Below are positions 7,901 to 16,173 of a DNA stretch of 64,000 nt, one piece after another. Source of the stretch: Leeuwenhoekiella blandensis MED217. GTDB lineage: Bacteria > Bacteroidota > Bacteroidia > Flavobacteriales > Flavobacteriaceae. Made by a program: the position numbers and the translations under genes. A model generated the notes under the pieces. The model did not search any database. It saw only the letters and a list, made by a program, of their open reading frames with translations, and was not told where the DNA came from. Numbering within the stretch: position 1 is the stretch's first letter; each line of letters starts with the position of its first letter. The DNA lies in the NCBI RefSeq assembly GCF_000152985.1, contig NZ_CH672395.1, positions 3,195,538 through 3,259,537 of the forward strand, written 5' to 3'.

Positions 7901-9163
7901 TCAAATCACCATCCCCGCAGCAACCGTTTCATTGGTACTTTCATCGATCAGGATAAAACTTCCGGTACCTTTGTTTTGGTTGTATTCGTCTACGAGTAAA
8001 GGCTTGGTAGTACGCATCTTTACGCGAATGATATCGTTCATGCCTATGGTATCGTATTCCTCCTGACGGTGTAAGGTATTGATATCTACCTTATACAACA
8101 CTTCTTTGATCATCGCCCGGGCTTCTACACTGGTATGCTTGATCGCATATTTGGCTCTGGGACTCATCACATCACTGTTCATCCAGCACAACATCGCCTC
8201 GACATCTTGCTGAGGCTCAGGTTGATTGTGCTCACGCACGATCATATCTCCTCGACTGATGTCGATCTCATCTTCCAGATTGATGGTTACCGATTGCGGA
8301 GGGAAGGCTTCTTCCAGTTCTTCTTCACCCAATACAATAGACTGGATCTTTGATTTAAAACCAGAGGGCAATACCATCACCTCATCTCCTTTTTTAAAGA
8401 TCCCACTGGTCACCCTACCCGCATAACCCCGGTAGTCGTGAAATTCATCACTAAAAGGCCTGATGACATTTTGCACCGGAAAACGGCAGTCTACCAAATT
8501 GTGATCACTACTGATATGAATGTTCTCCAAGGTCCCGAGTAAGGAATCTCCTGAAAACCACGGCATGTTAGCAGACTTATCTACCACATTGTCCCCATTT
8601 AAAGCGGAGATCGGGATAAAGCGCACATCGTTGATCCTCAGCTTTGAAGCAAAGCTTTTATACTCCTCAATGATCTCATTAAAACGTTCTTCTCCGTAGT
8701 CTACCAGATCCATCTTATTGACGCAAACCACAATGTGTTGAATTTGCAAGAGCGACGCAATAAATGAATGGCGTTTGGTCTGCTCGATCACTCCCTTACG
8801 GGCATCGACCAAGATCAAGGCCAAGTTGGCTGTTGAAGCCCCGGTGATCATATTGCGGGTATATTGCACATGGCCCGGCGTATCGGCAATAATAAATTTG
8901 CGTTTTGGAGTCGCAAAATAGCGATACGCCACATCGATGGTGATCCCCTGCTCGCGCTCGTCTTTCAAGCCGTCGGTAAGGTGAGCCAGCTCCAGGTGAC
9001 TGATTCCTTTCTTTTCTGATATCTTTTGTAAGTTGTCAATTTGATCTTCGTAAATAGACTTCGAATCAAACAGCAACCTTCCTATCAAGGTACTTTTACC
9101 ATCATCTACACTTCCTGCAGTGGTAAAACGTAATATCTCTTTTTCTTCGTGTTGTAATCCCAT
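7901..9163 (-). CDS. cysN: Sulfate adenylyltransferase subunit 1 (GTPase)
   Basis: The product (420 aa) is the regulatory GTPase of ATP sulfurylase, which with CysD makes adenosine 5'-phosphosulfate (APS) from ATP and sulfate. The P-loop GSVDDGKST is at residues 17-25, the DTPGH motif near 94 and NKMD near 149, followed by EF-Tu-like beta-barrel domains. The length is that of a stand-alone CysN, so no APS-kinase domain is fused; cysC is a separate gene. The ATG at 9161-9163 lies 18 bp after the cysD stop, consistent with translation from one transcript. Confidence 0.97.
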   Translation of the reverse strand: MGLQHEEKEILRFTTAGSVDDGKSTLIGRLLFDSKSIYEDQIDNLQKISEKKGISHLELAHLTDGLKDEREQGITIDVAYRYFATPKRKFIIADTPGHVQYTRNMITGASTANLALILVDARKGVIEQTKRHSFIASLLQIQHIVVCVNKMDLVDYGEERFNEIIEEYKSFASKLRINDVRFIPISALNGDNVVDKSANMPWFSGDSLLGTLENIHISSDHNLVDCRFPVQNVIRPFSDEFHDYRGYAGRVTSGIFKKGDEVMVLPSGFKSKIQSIVLGEEELEEAFPPQSVTINLEDEIDISRGDMIVREHNQPEPQQDVEAMLCWMNSDVMSPRAKYAIKHTSVEARAMIKEVLYKVDINTLHRQEEYDTIGMNDIIRVKMRTTKPLLVDEYNQNKGTGSFILIDESTNETVAAGMVI

Positions 9164-9181
9164 TGTTTGTTGCTTAGCTGT

Positions 9182-10087
9182 TTAGAAATATCCTTCTTTT
9201 TTACGATCCTCCATGGCGGTTTCTGAGCGTTTGTCGTCAGAACGATTGCCACGTTCGGTCTGGCGGGCGATCGCTACCTCTTCCAAAATAAGTTCTAAGG
9301 TATCGGCTTCTGATTCTGAACCTCCGGTGATCGTAATATCTCCCAAGGTACGGAAGCGTATTTTCTTGGTCACCACTTCTTCCTTAGGTCTTAGGCTAAT
9401 GAACTCCGAATTGGGGATCCAAGTGCCTTGTCTACGGATCACTTGACGCTCGTGTGCAAAATACAACGAAGGAATGGCGATATTGTTTAAGGTTAAATAC
9501 TGCCACACATCCAGCTCGGTCCAGTTGCTTATAGGAAAGACCCTGAAGTTCTCCCCCATATTGAGCTTTCCGTTGAGCAGGTTCCATAATTCGGGACGCT
9601 GGTTTTTAGGATTCCACTGCCCAAAATCATCGCGATGCGAAAAGAAACGCTCTTTAGCACGAGCCTTTTCTTCATCTCTTCGACCTCCTCCTATACAGGC
9701 ATCAAACTGATGCTCTTCAATTGCCTCTAGAAGTGTGGTCGTTTGCAATTTGTTTCGGTTGGCATCTATCCCGGTCTCTTCTTTTACCGAACCGCTTTTG
9801 ATCGAGTCTTCTACCAAACCTACCACTAGTTTAGCCCCTAGTTGTTCCATCAACTGGTCGCGAAACGCAATGGTCTCCGGAAAGTTATGCCCGGTATCTA
9901 CGTGCAAAAAGGTAAAAGGGATTTTGGCCGGGTAAAAGGCTTTACGAGCCAATGCGGTCACTAAGATCGAGTCTTTACCTCCGGAAAACAAAATGGCCGG
10001 GTTTTCAAACTGTGCTGCGGTCTCCCGCAAGATGTATATGGCCTCTGCCTCCAGTTCCTGCAAATGCGATAATGCGTATTTTCTCAT
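9182..10087 (-). CDS. cysD: Sulfate adenylyltransferase subunit 2
   Basis: The product (301 aa) is the catalytic subunit of ATP sulfurylase. It has the PP-loop SGGKDS at residues 35-40 and the conserved GGGRRDEEKARAKERF segment near 133-148. The C-terminus ends KKEGYF, normal for CysD. Its ATG (10085-10087) overlaps the cysC TGA by 3 bases within a shared TCAT (ATGA on the coding strand), which indicates coupled translation with cysC upstream. Confidence 0.97.
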   Translation of the reverse strand: MRKYALSHLQELEAEAIYILRETAAQFENPAILFSGGKDSILVTALARKAFYPAKIPFTFLHVDTGHNFPETIAFRDQLMEQLGAKLVVGLVEDSIKSGSVKEETGIDANRNKLQTTTLLEAIEEHQFDACIGGGRRDEEKARAKERFFSHRDDFGQWNPKNQRPELWNLLNGKLNMGENFRVFPISNWTELDVWQYLTLNNIAIPSLYFAHERQVIRRQGTWIPNSEFISLRPKEEVVTKKIRFRTLGDITITGGSESEADTLELILEEVAIARQTERGNRSDDKRSETAMEDRKKEGYF

Positions 10088-10683
10088 AATGTACTGGTTA
10101 GTCTATTTTTAATTGTATTCCAAATCTGTACAACACATTCGTCAACAGATTGTTCGTTTGTTTTGATTTCTATATCAGGATTTTTAGGCACCTCAAACGG
10201 CGCTGTTATCCCTGTAAAATTAGGAATCTCTCCTTTTCTCGCCCGAGCATACAAGCCTTTTACATCACGGGCTTCACATACTTCCAGCGGACAATTCACG
10301 TAGATTTCTACATAATCTTCACCCAAGATGGCTTTAGCTCGCTGCCGGTCTTGATGCATCGGCGTGATAAAAGCCGTAAGTACCACCGTGCCGGCATCGG
10401 TAAACAGCTTCCCTACCTCTGCGATCCTGCGAATATTTTCCGAACGTTCCTCGACAGTAAATCCCAGATCTTTATTGAGCCCCATACGAATATTGTCGCC
10501 ATCAAGCGTATAGGTATCTATATGTTTTTCAAACAAAAATGCTTCGAGTGCGTCGCTTACGGTTGATTTACCACTTCCAGAGAGCCCAACAAACCATAAA
10601 ACCATAGATTGATGTTGCTTTTTTTGAGCCCTCAGGTCTCTTGCAACCTGAAATGCTTGTTTTTTCACATTTGTGCTTTTCAT
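10084..10683 (-). CDS. cysC: Adenylylsulfate kinase
   Basis: The product (199 aa) phosphorylates APS to PAPS. The P-loop GLSGSGKST is at residues 33-41, followed by LDGDNIR and the FITP lid region. I chose the ATG at 10681-10683, which overlaps the stop of the upstream permease by one base (TAATG on the coding strand); the longer frame to 10758 would run 25 codons into the permease gene without conserved sequence. The one-base overlap above and the ATGA overlap with cysD below make slc13-cysC-cysD one translationally coupled set. Without a PAPS reductase nearby, PAPS may serve sulfotransferases. Confidence 0.96.
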   Translation of the reverse strand: MKSTNVKKQAFQVARDLRAQKKQHQSMVLWFVGLSGSGKSTVSDALEAFLFEKHIDTYTLDGDNIRMGLNKDLGFTVEERSENIRRIAEVGKLFTDAGTVVLTAFITPMHQDRQRAKAILGEDYVEIYVNCPLEVCEARDVKGLYARARKGEIPNFTGITAPFEVPKNPDIEIKTNEQSVDECVVQIWNTIKNRLTSTL

Positions 10684-12464
10684 TAAGTATATTTTAATTT
10701 CAAATACAGCAAAACCACACCTAAATAAAGTGCAGTGAACGGTAATCCTATTTTCCAAAAATCTTTAAACCGATAATCACCGGGAGCCATGATCAACAAA
10801 TTAGTCTGATAGCCTATGGGGGTCATAAAAGCTGCCGATGCCGCAAATCCCACAGCCAAAAAAAGAGCTTCTCCAGGAATTCCTGTTTTTTGACTTATTG
10901 AATACGCTAAAGGAAAGACTATAGAAACCGCAGCTACATTAGTTATAAAAGATGTTAGCACTACGGTAAAAAGCATAAGCCCTAAAACTATACCCTCAAA
11001 CCCAAAAGGCATAACCACTCGTAAGATAGCGGCACTTACTTGTTCTGAGAGACCAGAATTAATGAAAACCTCACCAACAATAAGAGAAGCGACGAGAATG
11101 ACAAATAAATTACCTTTTAATTCTTTGATTACTTCACTCCGAGAAGCAAACTTTAATAAAAAAGTAAGCCCTAAAACCAACACCAGAAATAAAAATAGGC
11201 TTATTTTAAATACTAGTGCAAATGTAGCGATCAACACAATTCCCCCTAAAAGAGTATATTTTTTACGGCTTGGAATTTGTTCTTGAGTTACATTAGATAG
11301 GATATAAAAATCAGCTTTTAGAGATTCTGTAATATACGTATGTGGAACCACGATCAAAAGATCTCCACTCTTCAACCGCATCTCTCCAATTCTACCGCTT
11401 AAATCTTCACTATTGCGATGTACTGCTAAGATGGTTGCGCCATAGCGCTGCCTAAAGTTAGTTTGATTTACTTTTTTACCATCTAATGACGAATTAGTAG
11501 GAATAGAAAGCTCTAAAAAAGCAAGCTTTTGCCCTTGCATAAGTTTCTTATGAGCAATAAATTCAAGATTTTTTTGCTCTGCATTAATTTGCATCACATC
11601 AGCCAAACTCCCTGAGAAGATAAGTCGGTCATCTTCTTGTAAGATCATATTTTTTGAAGCGACCACTTCAAAATTGCGATCCCCTCTAACCAATTCAATT
11701 AGAGAAACTCCTTTCAAGTTTTTAAGACCACTATCTGATAACGGCAAACCGATTAATTTAGAATAAGCCCCTATACGTGCTTCGATAAAATACTTACGCA
11801 CTTCATCTTGTTTTCTCGCAAAAGGCAAGGATCGAGAGGGCAATATGCGATAACCTACGATTATTAGATATAAGATCCATGTTGACAATACAAACAAACC
11901 AGGTACCAAAAAATCTGTAAACTGAAGCCCTTTCAATCCGCTAGACTCTATCAATCCATTCAATATAAGATTTGTAGATGTACCTATTAGAGTTAACATT
12001 CCACCTACTATGGCAGAAAAAGACAAAGGAATTAAGAATTTAGAAGGTGAAACGCCATACTTCTCTGCTTTCTGCATTACGTAGGGTATTAAAATTATAA
12101 CAACCGGCGTGTTATTAAAAAATCCAGAAATTAAAGATACAAAAAGACACAAAACCCCTAGAAAAAGCAATGGGGACTGAATAGAACCTAATACTTTATC
12201 AAAATAAAATCCTAGATTTATATTGGAATTGATAATAGAAGAAAGTGCGATAACTAAGAAAATCACCAAAATACTCTTAGTGATTGCCGCACGAAGAATC
12301 ATATCTACATCTACATACCCCAACACTAAAAACAAGAATACCACAATTGAAAAAACCAATGCAGGTTTGAGCCTTCCCACTACCAGTTCAAACACCATCA
12401 CCAGGAGAATAACCCCGACTATACCGGCAGCATAAACATCTAAAACATTTCTAATTTCTTCCAA
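10683..12464 (-). CDS. SLC13/DASS-family anion permease, probable sulfate uptake
   Basis: The product (593 aa) is a multi-pass inner-membrane transporter. About six hydrophobic segments come before residue 205. Two RCK_C/TrkA-C-type domains follow at about 205-390, then a second transmembrane block to the end with ITNVAAVSIVFPLA and AASAAFMTPIGYQTN, a typical SLC13 motif. Permeases of this shape sit at the head of sulfate-activation operons in Bacteroidota, and here cysC overlaps it by one base, so sulfate is the likeliest substrate. The start is TTG (12462-12464): an in-frame TAG lies seven codons upstream and the first ATG would cut the first membrane helix. Confidence 0.88.
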   Translation of the reverse strand: MEEIRNVLDVYAAGIVGVILLVMVFELVVGRLKPALVFSIVVFLFLVLGYVDVDMILRAAITKSILVIFLVIALSSIINSNINLGFYFDKVLGSIQSPLLFLGVLCLFVSLISGFFNNTPVVIILIPYVMQKAEKYGVSPSKFLIPLSFSAIVGGMLTLIGTSTNLILNGLIESSGLKGLQFTDFLVPGLFVLSTWILYLIIVGYRILPSRSLPFARKQDEVRKYFIEARIGAYSKLIGLPLSDSGLKNLKGVSLIELVRGDRNFEVVASKNMILQEDDRLIFSGSLADVMQINAEQKNLEFIAHKKLMQGQKLAFLELSIPTNSSLDGKKVNQTNFRQRYGATILAVHRNSEDLSGRIGEMRLKSGDLLIVVPHTYITESLKADFYILSNVTQEQIPSRKKYTLLGGIVLIATFALVFKISLFLFLVLVLGLTFLLKFASRSEVIKELKGNLFVILVASLIVGEVFINSGLSEQVSAAILRVVMPFGFEGIVLGLMLFTVVLTSFITNVAAVSIVFPLAYSISQKTGIPGEALFLAVGFAASAAFMTPIGYQTNLLIMAPGDYRFKDFWKIGLPFTALYLGVVLLYLKLKYT

Positions 12465-13025
12465 TTTATAATTTGCTTTACACTAAGGCTTCAATAGATT
12501 ACACTATCATTAAAAAATACGGAGTAATAAGTTAGGTAAGTTTTAAGCGTGCTTAAGCTGCTCATACAAAATCCCGCTAAAAAGCAAGCCTTTTGATTGA
12601 GATAAACTTTACCCATAAAGGTTCTTAATTTAAAAAACGAGGTAGACACTTTAACGCTGACCTTAATAAGACAATTACAGAACTATGATTTTAAATAAGA
12701 CCACCAATTAAACATCAAATTCAATCACTGTTAAGTGCGCAGCAAACTTTAAAAAAACTTTTACAATTAACGTTCAATCCAAAGTGAATACATAAACTTC
12801 ACTCAGTATTTTTTTTTACAATATTATGCAGTTTTAATTCTTAATCCTACAAAATCGATAGGAATTTATCCTTTAGTTATATTATTTAGGGTATTCTAAC
12901 ATATAAAAGCCACACACTTCTAGACTTTTCCTAGGTTTTTTGCTTGATTTTAGAACAAAGTCAATAGAAGAATAATACATCCCCGCTACAATTTAATAAT
13001 GAATTTAAAGATTTAAGAAAGTTAT
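12465..13025. other. Long AT-rich gap upstream of the sulfate operon
   Basis: No credible gene is seen on either strand. The region must contain the promoter and leader of the SLC13-cys operon (read leftwards), but I found no unambiguous TAnnTTTG box on that strand. It has long A/T runs (for example near 12810-12818). I recognise no SAM-type or other known riboswitch core. Confidence 0.5.
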
Positions 13026-13131
13026 ACGCAAGAAAGCGTTGTCGGAAACCCAACACAGCTGACTCTATAAATCATCTAGAAAAAGGGTTAACGTATACAC
13101 GTTAAAGGAGAAGACCTCGCAATCAGATGAT
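13026..13131 (+). ncRNA. Possible structured RNA of unknown class
   Basis: Several helices nest in order: ACGC/GCGT (13026-13029 with 13036-13039); GTTG/CAAC (13038-13041 with 13051-13054, an alternative to the first); and a 7-bp hairpin TTAACGT-ATAC-ACGTTAA (13088-13105) enclosed by ATCATCT/AGATGAT (13071-13077 with 13125-13131). It is followed by a good terminator at 13177-13211 on the plus strand. It has no frame of gene quality. The strand is a guess from the terminator. It does not match a class I know. Confidence 0.25.
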
Positions 13132-13172
13132 ATGCATAAAAAACTCTTTTCTGATACCCCAACCTTCGCTAT

Positions 13173-13212
13173 ACAAAAAAAGGGAGCGCCCCTAAAGACA
13201 CTCCCTTTTTGT
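13173..13212. terminator. Bidirectional terminator
   Basis: An A-run, GGGAGcGcccctaaagacaCTCCC and a T-run form a stem of AAAAAGGGAG against CTCCCTTTTT. It can end the rhodanese transcript from the right, which stops at 13232, and any plus-strand transcript from the left. Confidence 0.75.
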
Positions 13213-13231
13213 TAAATTAAAACAGTTAACG

Positions 13232-13549
13232 CTACTCCTGAAAGGTGGTTTCCCCATCCCATTCCATATAACCACCTAACAGGTTGTAGGTAGTTTCAAA
13301 ACCTAATTGATCCATCAGCTGGGCTGCTTGTCCGCTTCGATTTCCTGAACGGCAATAGATGTAATAGTGCTTTGATTTATCAAGTTCGTTGACTTTATCA
13401 ATAAAGCCCTGCCCTTCATAAATATCAATATGATGCGAATTCGGAATGATGCCTTCATCCACCTCATTTTGGGTGCGCACATCTAGGATGAATGCCTTAT
13501 CGTCTTTTGCGATCTGCGCTTCCCATTCTTCCTGAGTTATATTTTTCAT
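13232..13549 (-). CDS. Single-domain rhodanese-like protein
   Basis: The product (105 aa) is one rhodanese domain without signal peptide, so cytoplasmic. The active-site loop YCRSGNRSGQA puts the catalytic Cys at residue 66, six residues long as in GlpE-type sulfurtransferases. LDVRTQNEVDEGIIPNSHHID is the conserved N-terminal part. It can carry persulfide sulfur, but the donor and acceptor are unknown. It follows the redoxin gene with a 61-bp gap on the same strand and ends at the bidirectional terminator, so it is probably last in a redox-protein transcript. Confidence 0.93.
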   Translation of the reverse strand: MKNITQEEWEAQIAKDDKAFILDVRTQNEVDEGIIPNSHHIDIYEGQGFIDKVNELDKSKHYYIYCRSGNRSGQAAQLMDQLGFETTYNLLGGYMEWDGETTFQE

Positions 13550-13610
13550 GATGTATTGTATTAAGATTAAGTCTCAAAATTAAAGCATTGCCCGCGCTTC
13601 TCCAACGCGA

Positions 13611-14231
13611 TCAGGCTTTAATAGAACAACCAATGGCTTTGGTGGTTTCGGGATTCACTTCTTGATCGTTTAAAAGCGCCTCAACCGCCTGAGCCACAAA
13701 AAATGTGGTCACCGTCGAAGCATCGCGAACGCTATCGTCTATAGCCCCTATGTATTTTACCTCTAAAGCATCATCCTTTTTTTGGAGCACATAAACGTGC
13801 GGTGTTTTGGTCGCTCCATATTCGGCATAGATCTCATGATTGGCATCATAGAGATAGGGATAGGTAAATTGCTTGGATGCAGCTAAATCCTGCATTTCTG
13901 TAAAGCTTTCTCCTGCTTGAATCTCCGGATCATTCGGATTGATCGCAATCACCGGATAGCCTTTCGGTTTGAATTGTGTATCCAGGGCTTGTATACGCTC
14001 CTGATTGGCAATAGCAAACGGACAGGTATTACAGGTAAAAACAACAATAAAACCTTTAGCCTCTTCAAAATCGGATAAGGAAACCATGCTTCCGTCTACA
14101 TTTTTCAACCGAAAATCCCCAACAGCATCACCTATTTCATACCCCGATTTAAAACTACCTAAACTGGCAATTGCTATCGCAGAAACGACCATAACAAGCG
14201 TAAGCGCTATTAATACTTTTAAGGACTTCAT
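13611..14231 (-). CDS. Membrane-anchored thioredoxin-fold redoxin
   Basis: The product (206 aa) has an N-terminal hydrophobic segment (residues 6-27) that is either an anchor or a signal peptide. A peroxiredoxin/thioredoxin-like domain follows, with VVFTCNTCPFA and a Cys67-x-x-Cys70 pair. The chain continues with NPNDPE and TPHVYVLQ, placing the cis-Pro loop normally. Proteins of this type (AhpC/TSA-redoxin) reduce peroxides or disulfides in the periplasm; the substrate cannot be told. The start is one base after the TlpA gene stop, so the two are co-translated. Confidence 0.88.
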   Translation of the reverse strand: MKSLKVLIALTLVMVVSAIAIASLGSFKSGYEIGDAVGDFRLKNVDGSMVSLSDFEEAKGFIVVFTCNTCPFAIANQERIQALDTQFKPKGYPVIAINPNDPEIQAGESFTEMQDLAASKQFTYPYLYDANHEIYAEYGATKTPHVYVLQKKDDALEVKYIGAIDDSVRDASTVTTFFVAQAVEALLNDQEVNPETTKAIGCSIKA

Positions 14232-14232
14232 G

Positions 14233-14778
14233 TTATTCTTTTAAGTTAGGTTGTAAACTCAATAATTCGTTCTCGAGCTCCCGGTAGGAAAAGCTTTGCT
14301 CGTAAAACATATATTCTTCATTCGTTATGATAAGGCTTGCCGGTATAGCGCCACTCCAATCTTCTGAAACCTGAGGGATCCAGGTGTTCCCGTGTGCATC
14401 GTCCAGGTACAGCACTTTTGACTGAAGTTTCTTCTCCTTAATATAAGGAATAAGCCGTTGTTCAATTTGGTCTGAAAAGTCCAAACTCACCAGCAAAACT
14501 TCGACTCCCTTTTTGTGGTACGCTGCATAAAGCTTTTCAAAAGCCGGCAATTCTTTAACACAAGGCGCACACCAGGTCGCCCAAAAGTTGATCACTTTCA
14601 CCCTGCCTGCTTTAGGGAAATCCAACATAGGCTTAAAGGCCTCAAAATCATACACGGGCAAATGATATCCGTCAATTGACAGCATTTTTACCGGTTTTGG
14701 GGTTCGGGTAGACGCAACTTTGGAGGCACAGCCTGCCAGTAGCACAACGCAACACAATACACCTAATTTTCTAAACAA
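14233..14778 (-). CDS. TlpA-like thioredoxin lipoprotein
   Basis: The product (181 aa) has a lipoprotein signal (VVLLAGC, lipid Cys at residue 17) and a TlpA/ResA-type domain with NFWATWCAPCVKELPAF, active-site Cys70-Ala-Pro-Cys73. It would act in the periplasm as a disulfide reductant. The start is TTG (14776-14778), because an in-frame TAG lies two codons upstream and no ATG is available before the signal peptide. It is first of three minus-strand genes (TlpA, redoxin, rhodanese), all with reactive cysteines, suggesting a thiol-redox unit. Confidence 0.9.
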   Translation of the reverse strand: MFRKLGVLCCVVLLAGCASKVASTRTPKPVKMLSIDGYHLPVYDFEAFKPMLDFPKAGRVKVINFWATWCAPCVKELPAFEKLYAAYHKKGVEVLLVSLDFSDQIEQRLIPYIKEKKLQSKVLYLDDAHGNTWIPQVSEDWSGAIPASLIITNEEYMFYEQSFSYRELENELLSLQPNLKE

Positions 14779-15007
14779 TCGCTACTCGATTTTCAATTTA
14801 ATGACCACCACTCGCAAGTTTATTCCTCTTAAACGTCAAGAGAACTACTTGAAGCAAGACTGCGTAAATTTAAGGATTACAACATTTTGATAACAGATTT
14901 TAGGATTTGTATAACACCTACAGCGTTGTAATGAGGGGATTCTCGTTAAAAAACCTTAAGAATACGTTAAAAATTGTATCGCATCCACATTGAATCTAAA
15001 TTAATCA

Positions 15008-15026
15008 TACATTTGTACATACAAAT
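15008..15026 (+). promoter_or_regulatory. MarR operator O1 overlapping the -7 box
   Basis: ATTTGTA-CA-TACAAAT (15011-15026) is a perfect 7-bp inverted repeat with a 2-base centre. It overlaps TACATTTG (15008-15015), which fits the Bacteroidota -7 consensus TAnnTTTG. The marR ATG follows at 15041. A near-identical site lies at 16143-16158 in front of the YceI gene. Binding here would shut off marR and the downstream nitroreductase gene. Confidence 0.7.
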
Positions 15027-15040
15027 ATTGTAGATACAAG

Positions 15041-15499
15041 ATGAAGATTGAAGAAGCACTAAAAATAGGAAACGGGTTAGATTTATCATCAAAAACCCTA
15101 ATCAATATACAATACACTTCCAGAATACTGGAAGAAAAATTTGCAGCGCTTCTTAAAGAATACGATCTGAGTACCCCACAATTTAATGTCTTACGCATTT
15201 TGCGCGGTCAAAAAGGCAAACCTGCAAGTCTTGCATGTATTCAGGAGCGCATGGTAGATCGCAGCAGTAATACAACACGCCTGGTAGATAAATTGATCAA
15301 GAAGGAATTGGTAAGCCGACGCATTTGTCCCGATAATCGTAGAAAAGTCGAAATAGAAATAACTGCTAACGGATTGAAACTTTTAAAAGAACTGGACCCC
15401 CTCACCTCGGCTGCAAATGCCAACAACACTTCAAGCCTCAATGACGACGAATTAGTAACACTTAATAACCTATTAGATAAACTTAGAACCGATGAGTAA
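15041..15499 (+). CDS. MarR-family transcriptional regulator
   Basis: The product (152 aa) is a winged-helix dimeric repressor-type protein. Helix-turn-helix and wing are visible in ASLACIQERMVDRSSNTTRLVDKLIKKELVSRRICPDNRRKVEIEIT (about residues 62-108). Such proteins usually repress their own promoter and neighbours and are released by a small ligand or by oxidation; a Cys lies at about 68 and another at 97. Its gene overlaps the nitroreductase gene by 8 bp. The candidate operator at 15011-15026 lies upstream and a near-copy precedes the third gene of the unit. Confidence 0.93.
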   Translation: MKIEEALKIGNGLDLSSKTLINIQYTSRILEEKFAALLKEYDLSTPQFNVLRILRGQKGKPASLACIQERMVDRSSNTTRLVDKLIKKELVSRRICPDNRRKVEIEITANGLKLLKELDPLTSAANANNTSSLNDDELVTLNNLLDKLRTDE

Positions 15500-16124
15500 T
15501 TATATCGATGATTTAAACTGGCGCTACGCCGTTAAACAATTTGATGCTTCCAAAAAAGTATCCGATGAAGATTTACAAAAGCTTATAGATGCAGTGCAAC
15601 TTTCTGCTTCTTCCTATGGTTTGCAACCCTATAAAATTTTAGTTGTAAAAGATCAAGCCGTAAAAGAAAAGCTGAAAGCTGCAGGATACAATCAGTCTCA
15701 ATTTAGCGATGCTACCGCCGTATTTGTATTTGCACATCAAACCGACTTTGACGCAGAACTCGTAGACTCTTATATCGAGCTCTCAGAGCGCATCAAAGAA
15801 CTTGAAACGGGAACGCTGGAAGGCTATGCAAATTTGATGAAAAATGCACTTCTCAACCTGCCTCAGGAAGCTAAAGCGGGATGGACCAGCCGTCAAGCTT
15901 ATATAGCTCTTGGCAATTTACTAAGCGCTGCTGCTGCTCATAAAATAGATGCCTGCCCTATGGAAGGTTTTGAGGCAGCTGCTTTTGACGAAATCTTAGG
16001 TCTTACAGATCAAAACTTGCACGCCGTAGTTGTCGCTGCAGTAGGATACCGAAGCGCTGAAGATGAAACCCAGCATGCTCCGAAAGTAAGACGCCCTCAG
16101 GAAGAACTTTTTGAGATCATCTAA
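15492..16124 (+). CDS. NAD(P)H-dependent oxidoreductase, nitroreductase family
   Basis: The product (210 aa) is a flavin (FMN) enzyme of the NfsB type. It has the N-terminal WRYAVKQFDASKKVSDEDLQKLIDAVQLSASSYGLQPYKILVV, in which SASSYGLQP takes part in FMN binding. GNLLSAAAAHKIDACPMEGFE covers the second flavin contact. Length is typical. Substrates may be quinones, nitro compounds or others. It overlaps marR by 8 bp, so it is translated from the same message and is likely repressed by it. Confidence 0.93.
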   Translation: MSNYIDDLNWRYAVKQFDASKKVSDEDLQKLIDAVQLSASSYGLQPYKILVVKDQAVKEKLKAAGYNQSQFSDATAVFVFAHQTDFDAELVDSYIELSERIKELETGTLEGYANLMKNALLNLPQEAKAGWTSRQAYIALGNLLSAAAAHKIDACPMEGFEAAAFDEILGLTDQNLHAVVVAAVGYRSAEDETQHAPKVRRPQEELFEII

Positions 16125-16142
16125 ATTTTTTTTTAACTCAAC

Positions 16143-16158
16143 ATTTGTACATACAATT
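16143..16158 (+). promoter_or_regulatory. MarR operator O2
   Basis: ATTTGTACATACAATT differs from O1 at 15011 only in the fifteenth base, and is an inverted repeat with one mismatch. It lies 15 bp before the YceI ATG and 18 bp after the nitroreductase stop. AACATTTG overlapping it is one base off the TAnnTTTG -7 consensus, so an internal promoter under the same repressor is likely. Confidence 0.65.
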
Positions 16159-16173
16159 TTAATCTATACAACA

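Noticed and set aside
13026..13131. SAM, cobalamin, TPP or other known riboswitch upstream of the sulfate operon
   Set aside because: None of the conserved core words of those classes was found, and the structured stretch is more than 500 bp from the operon start.
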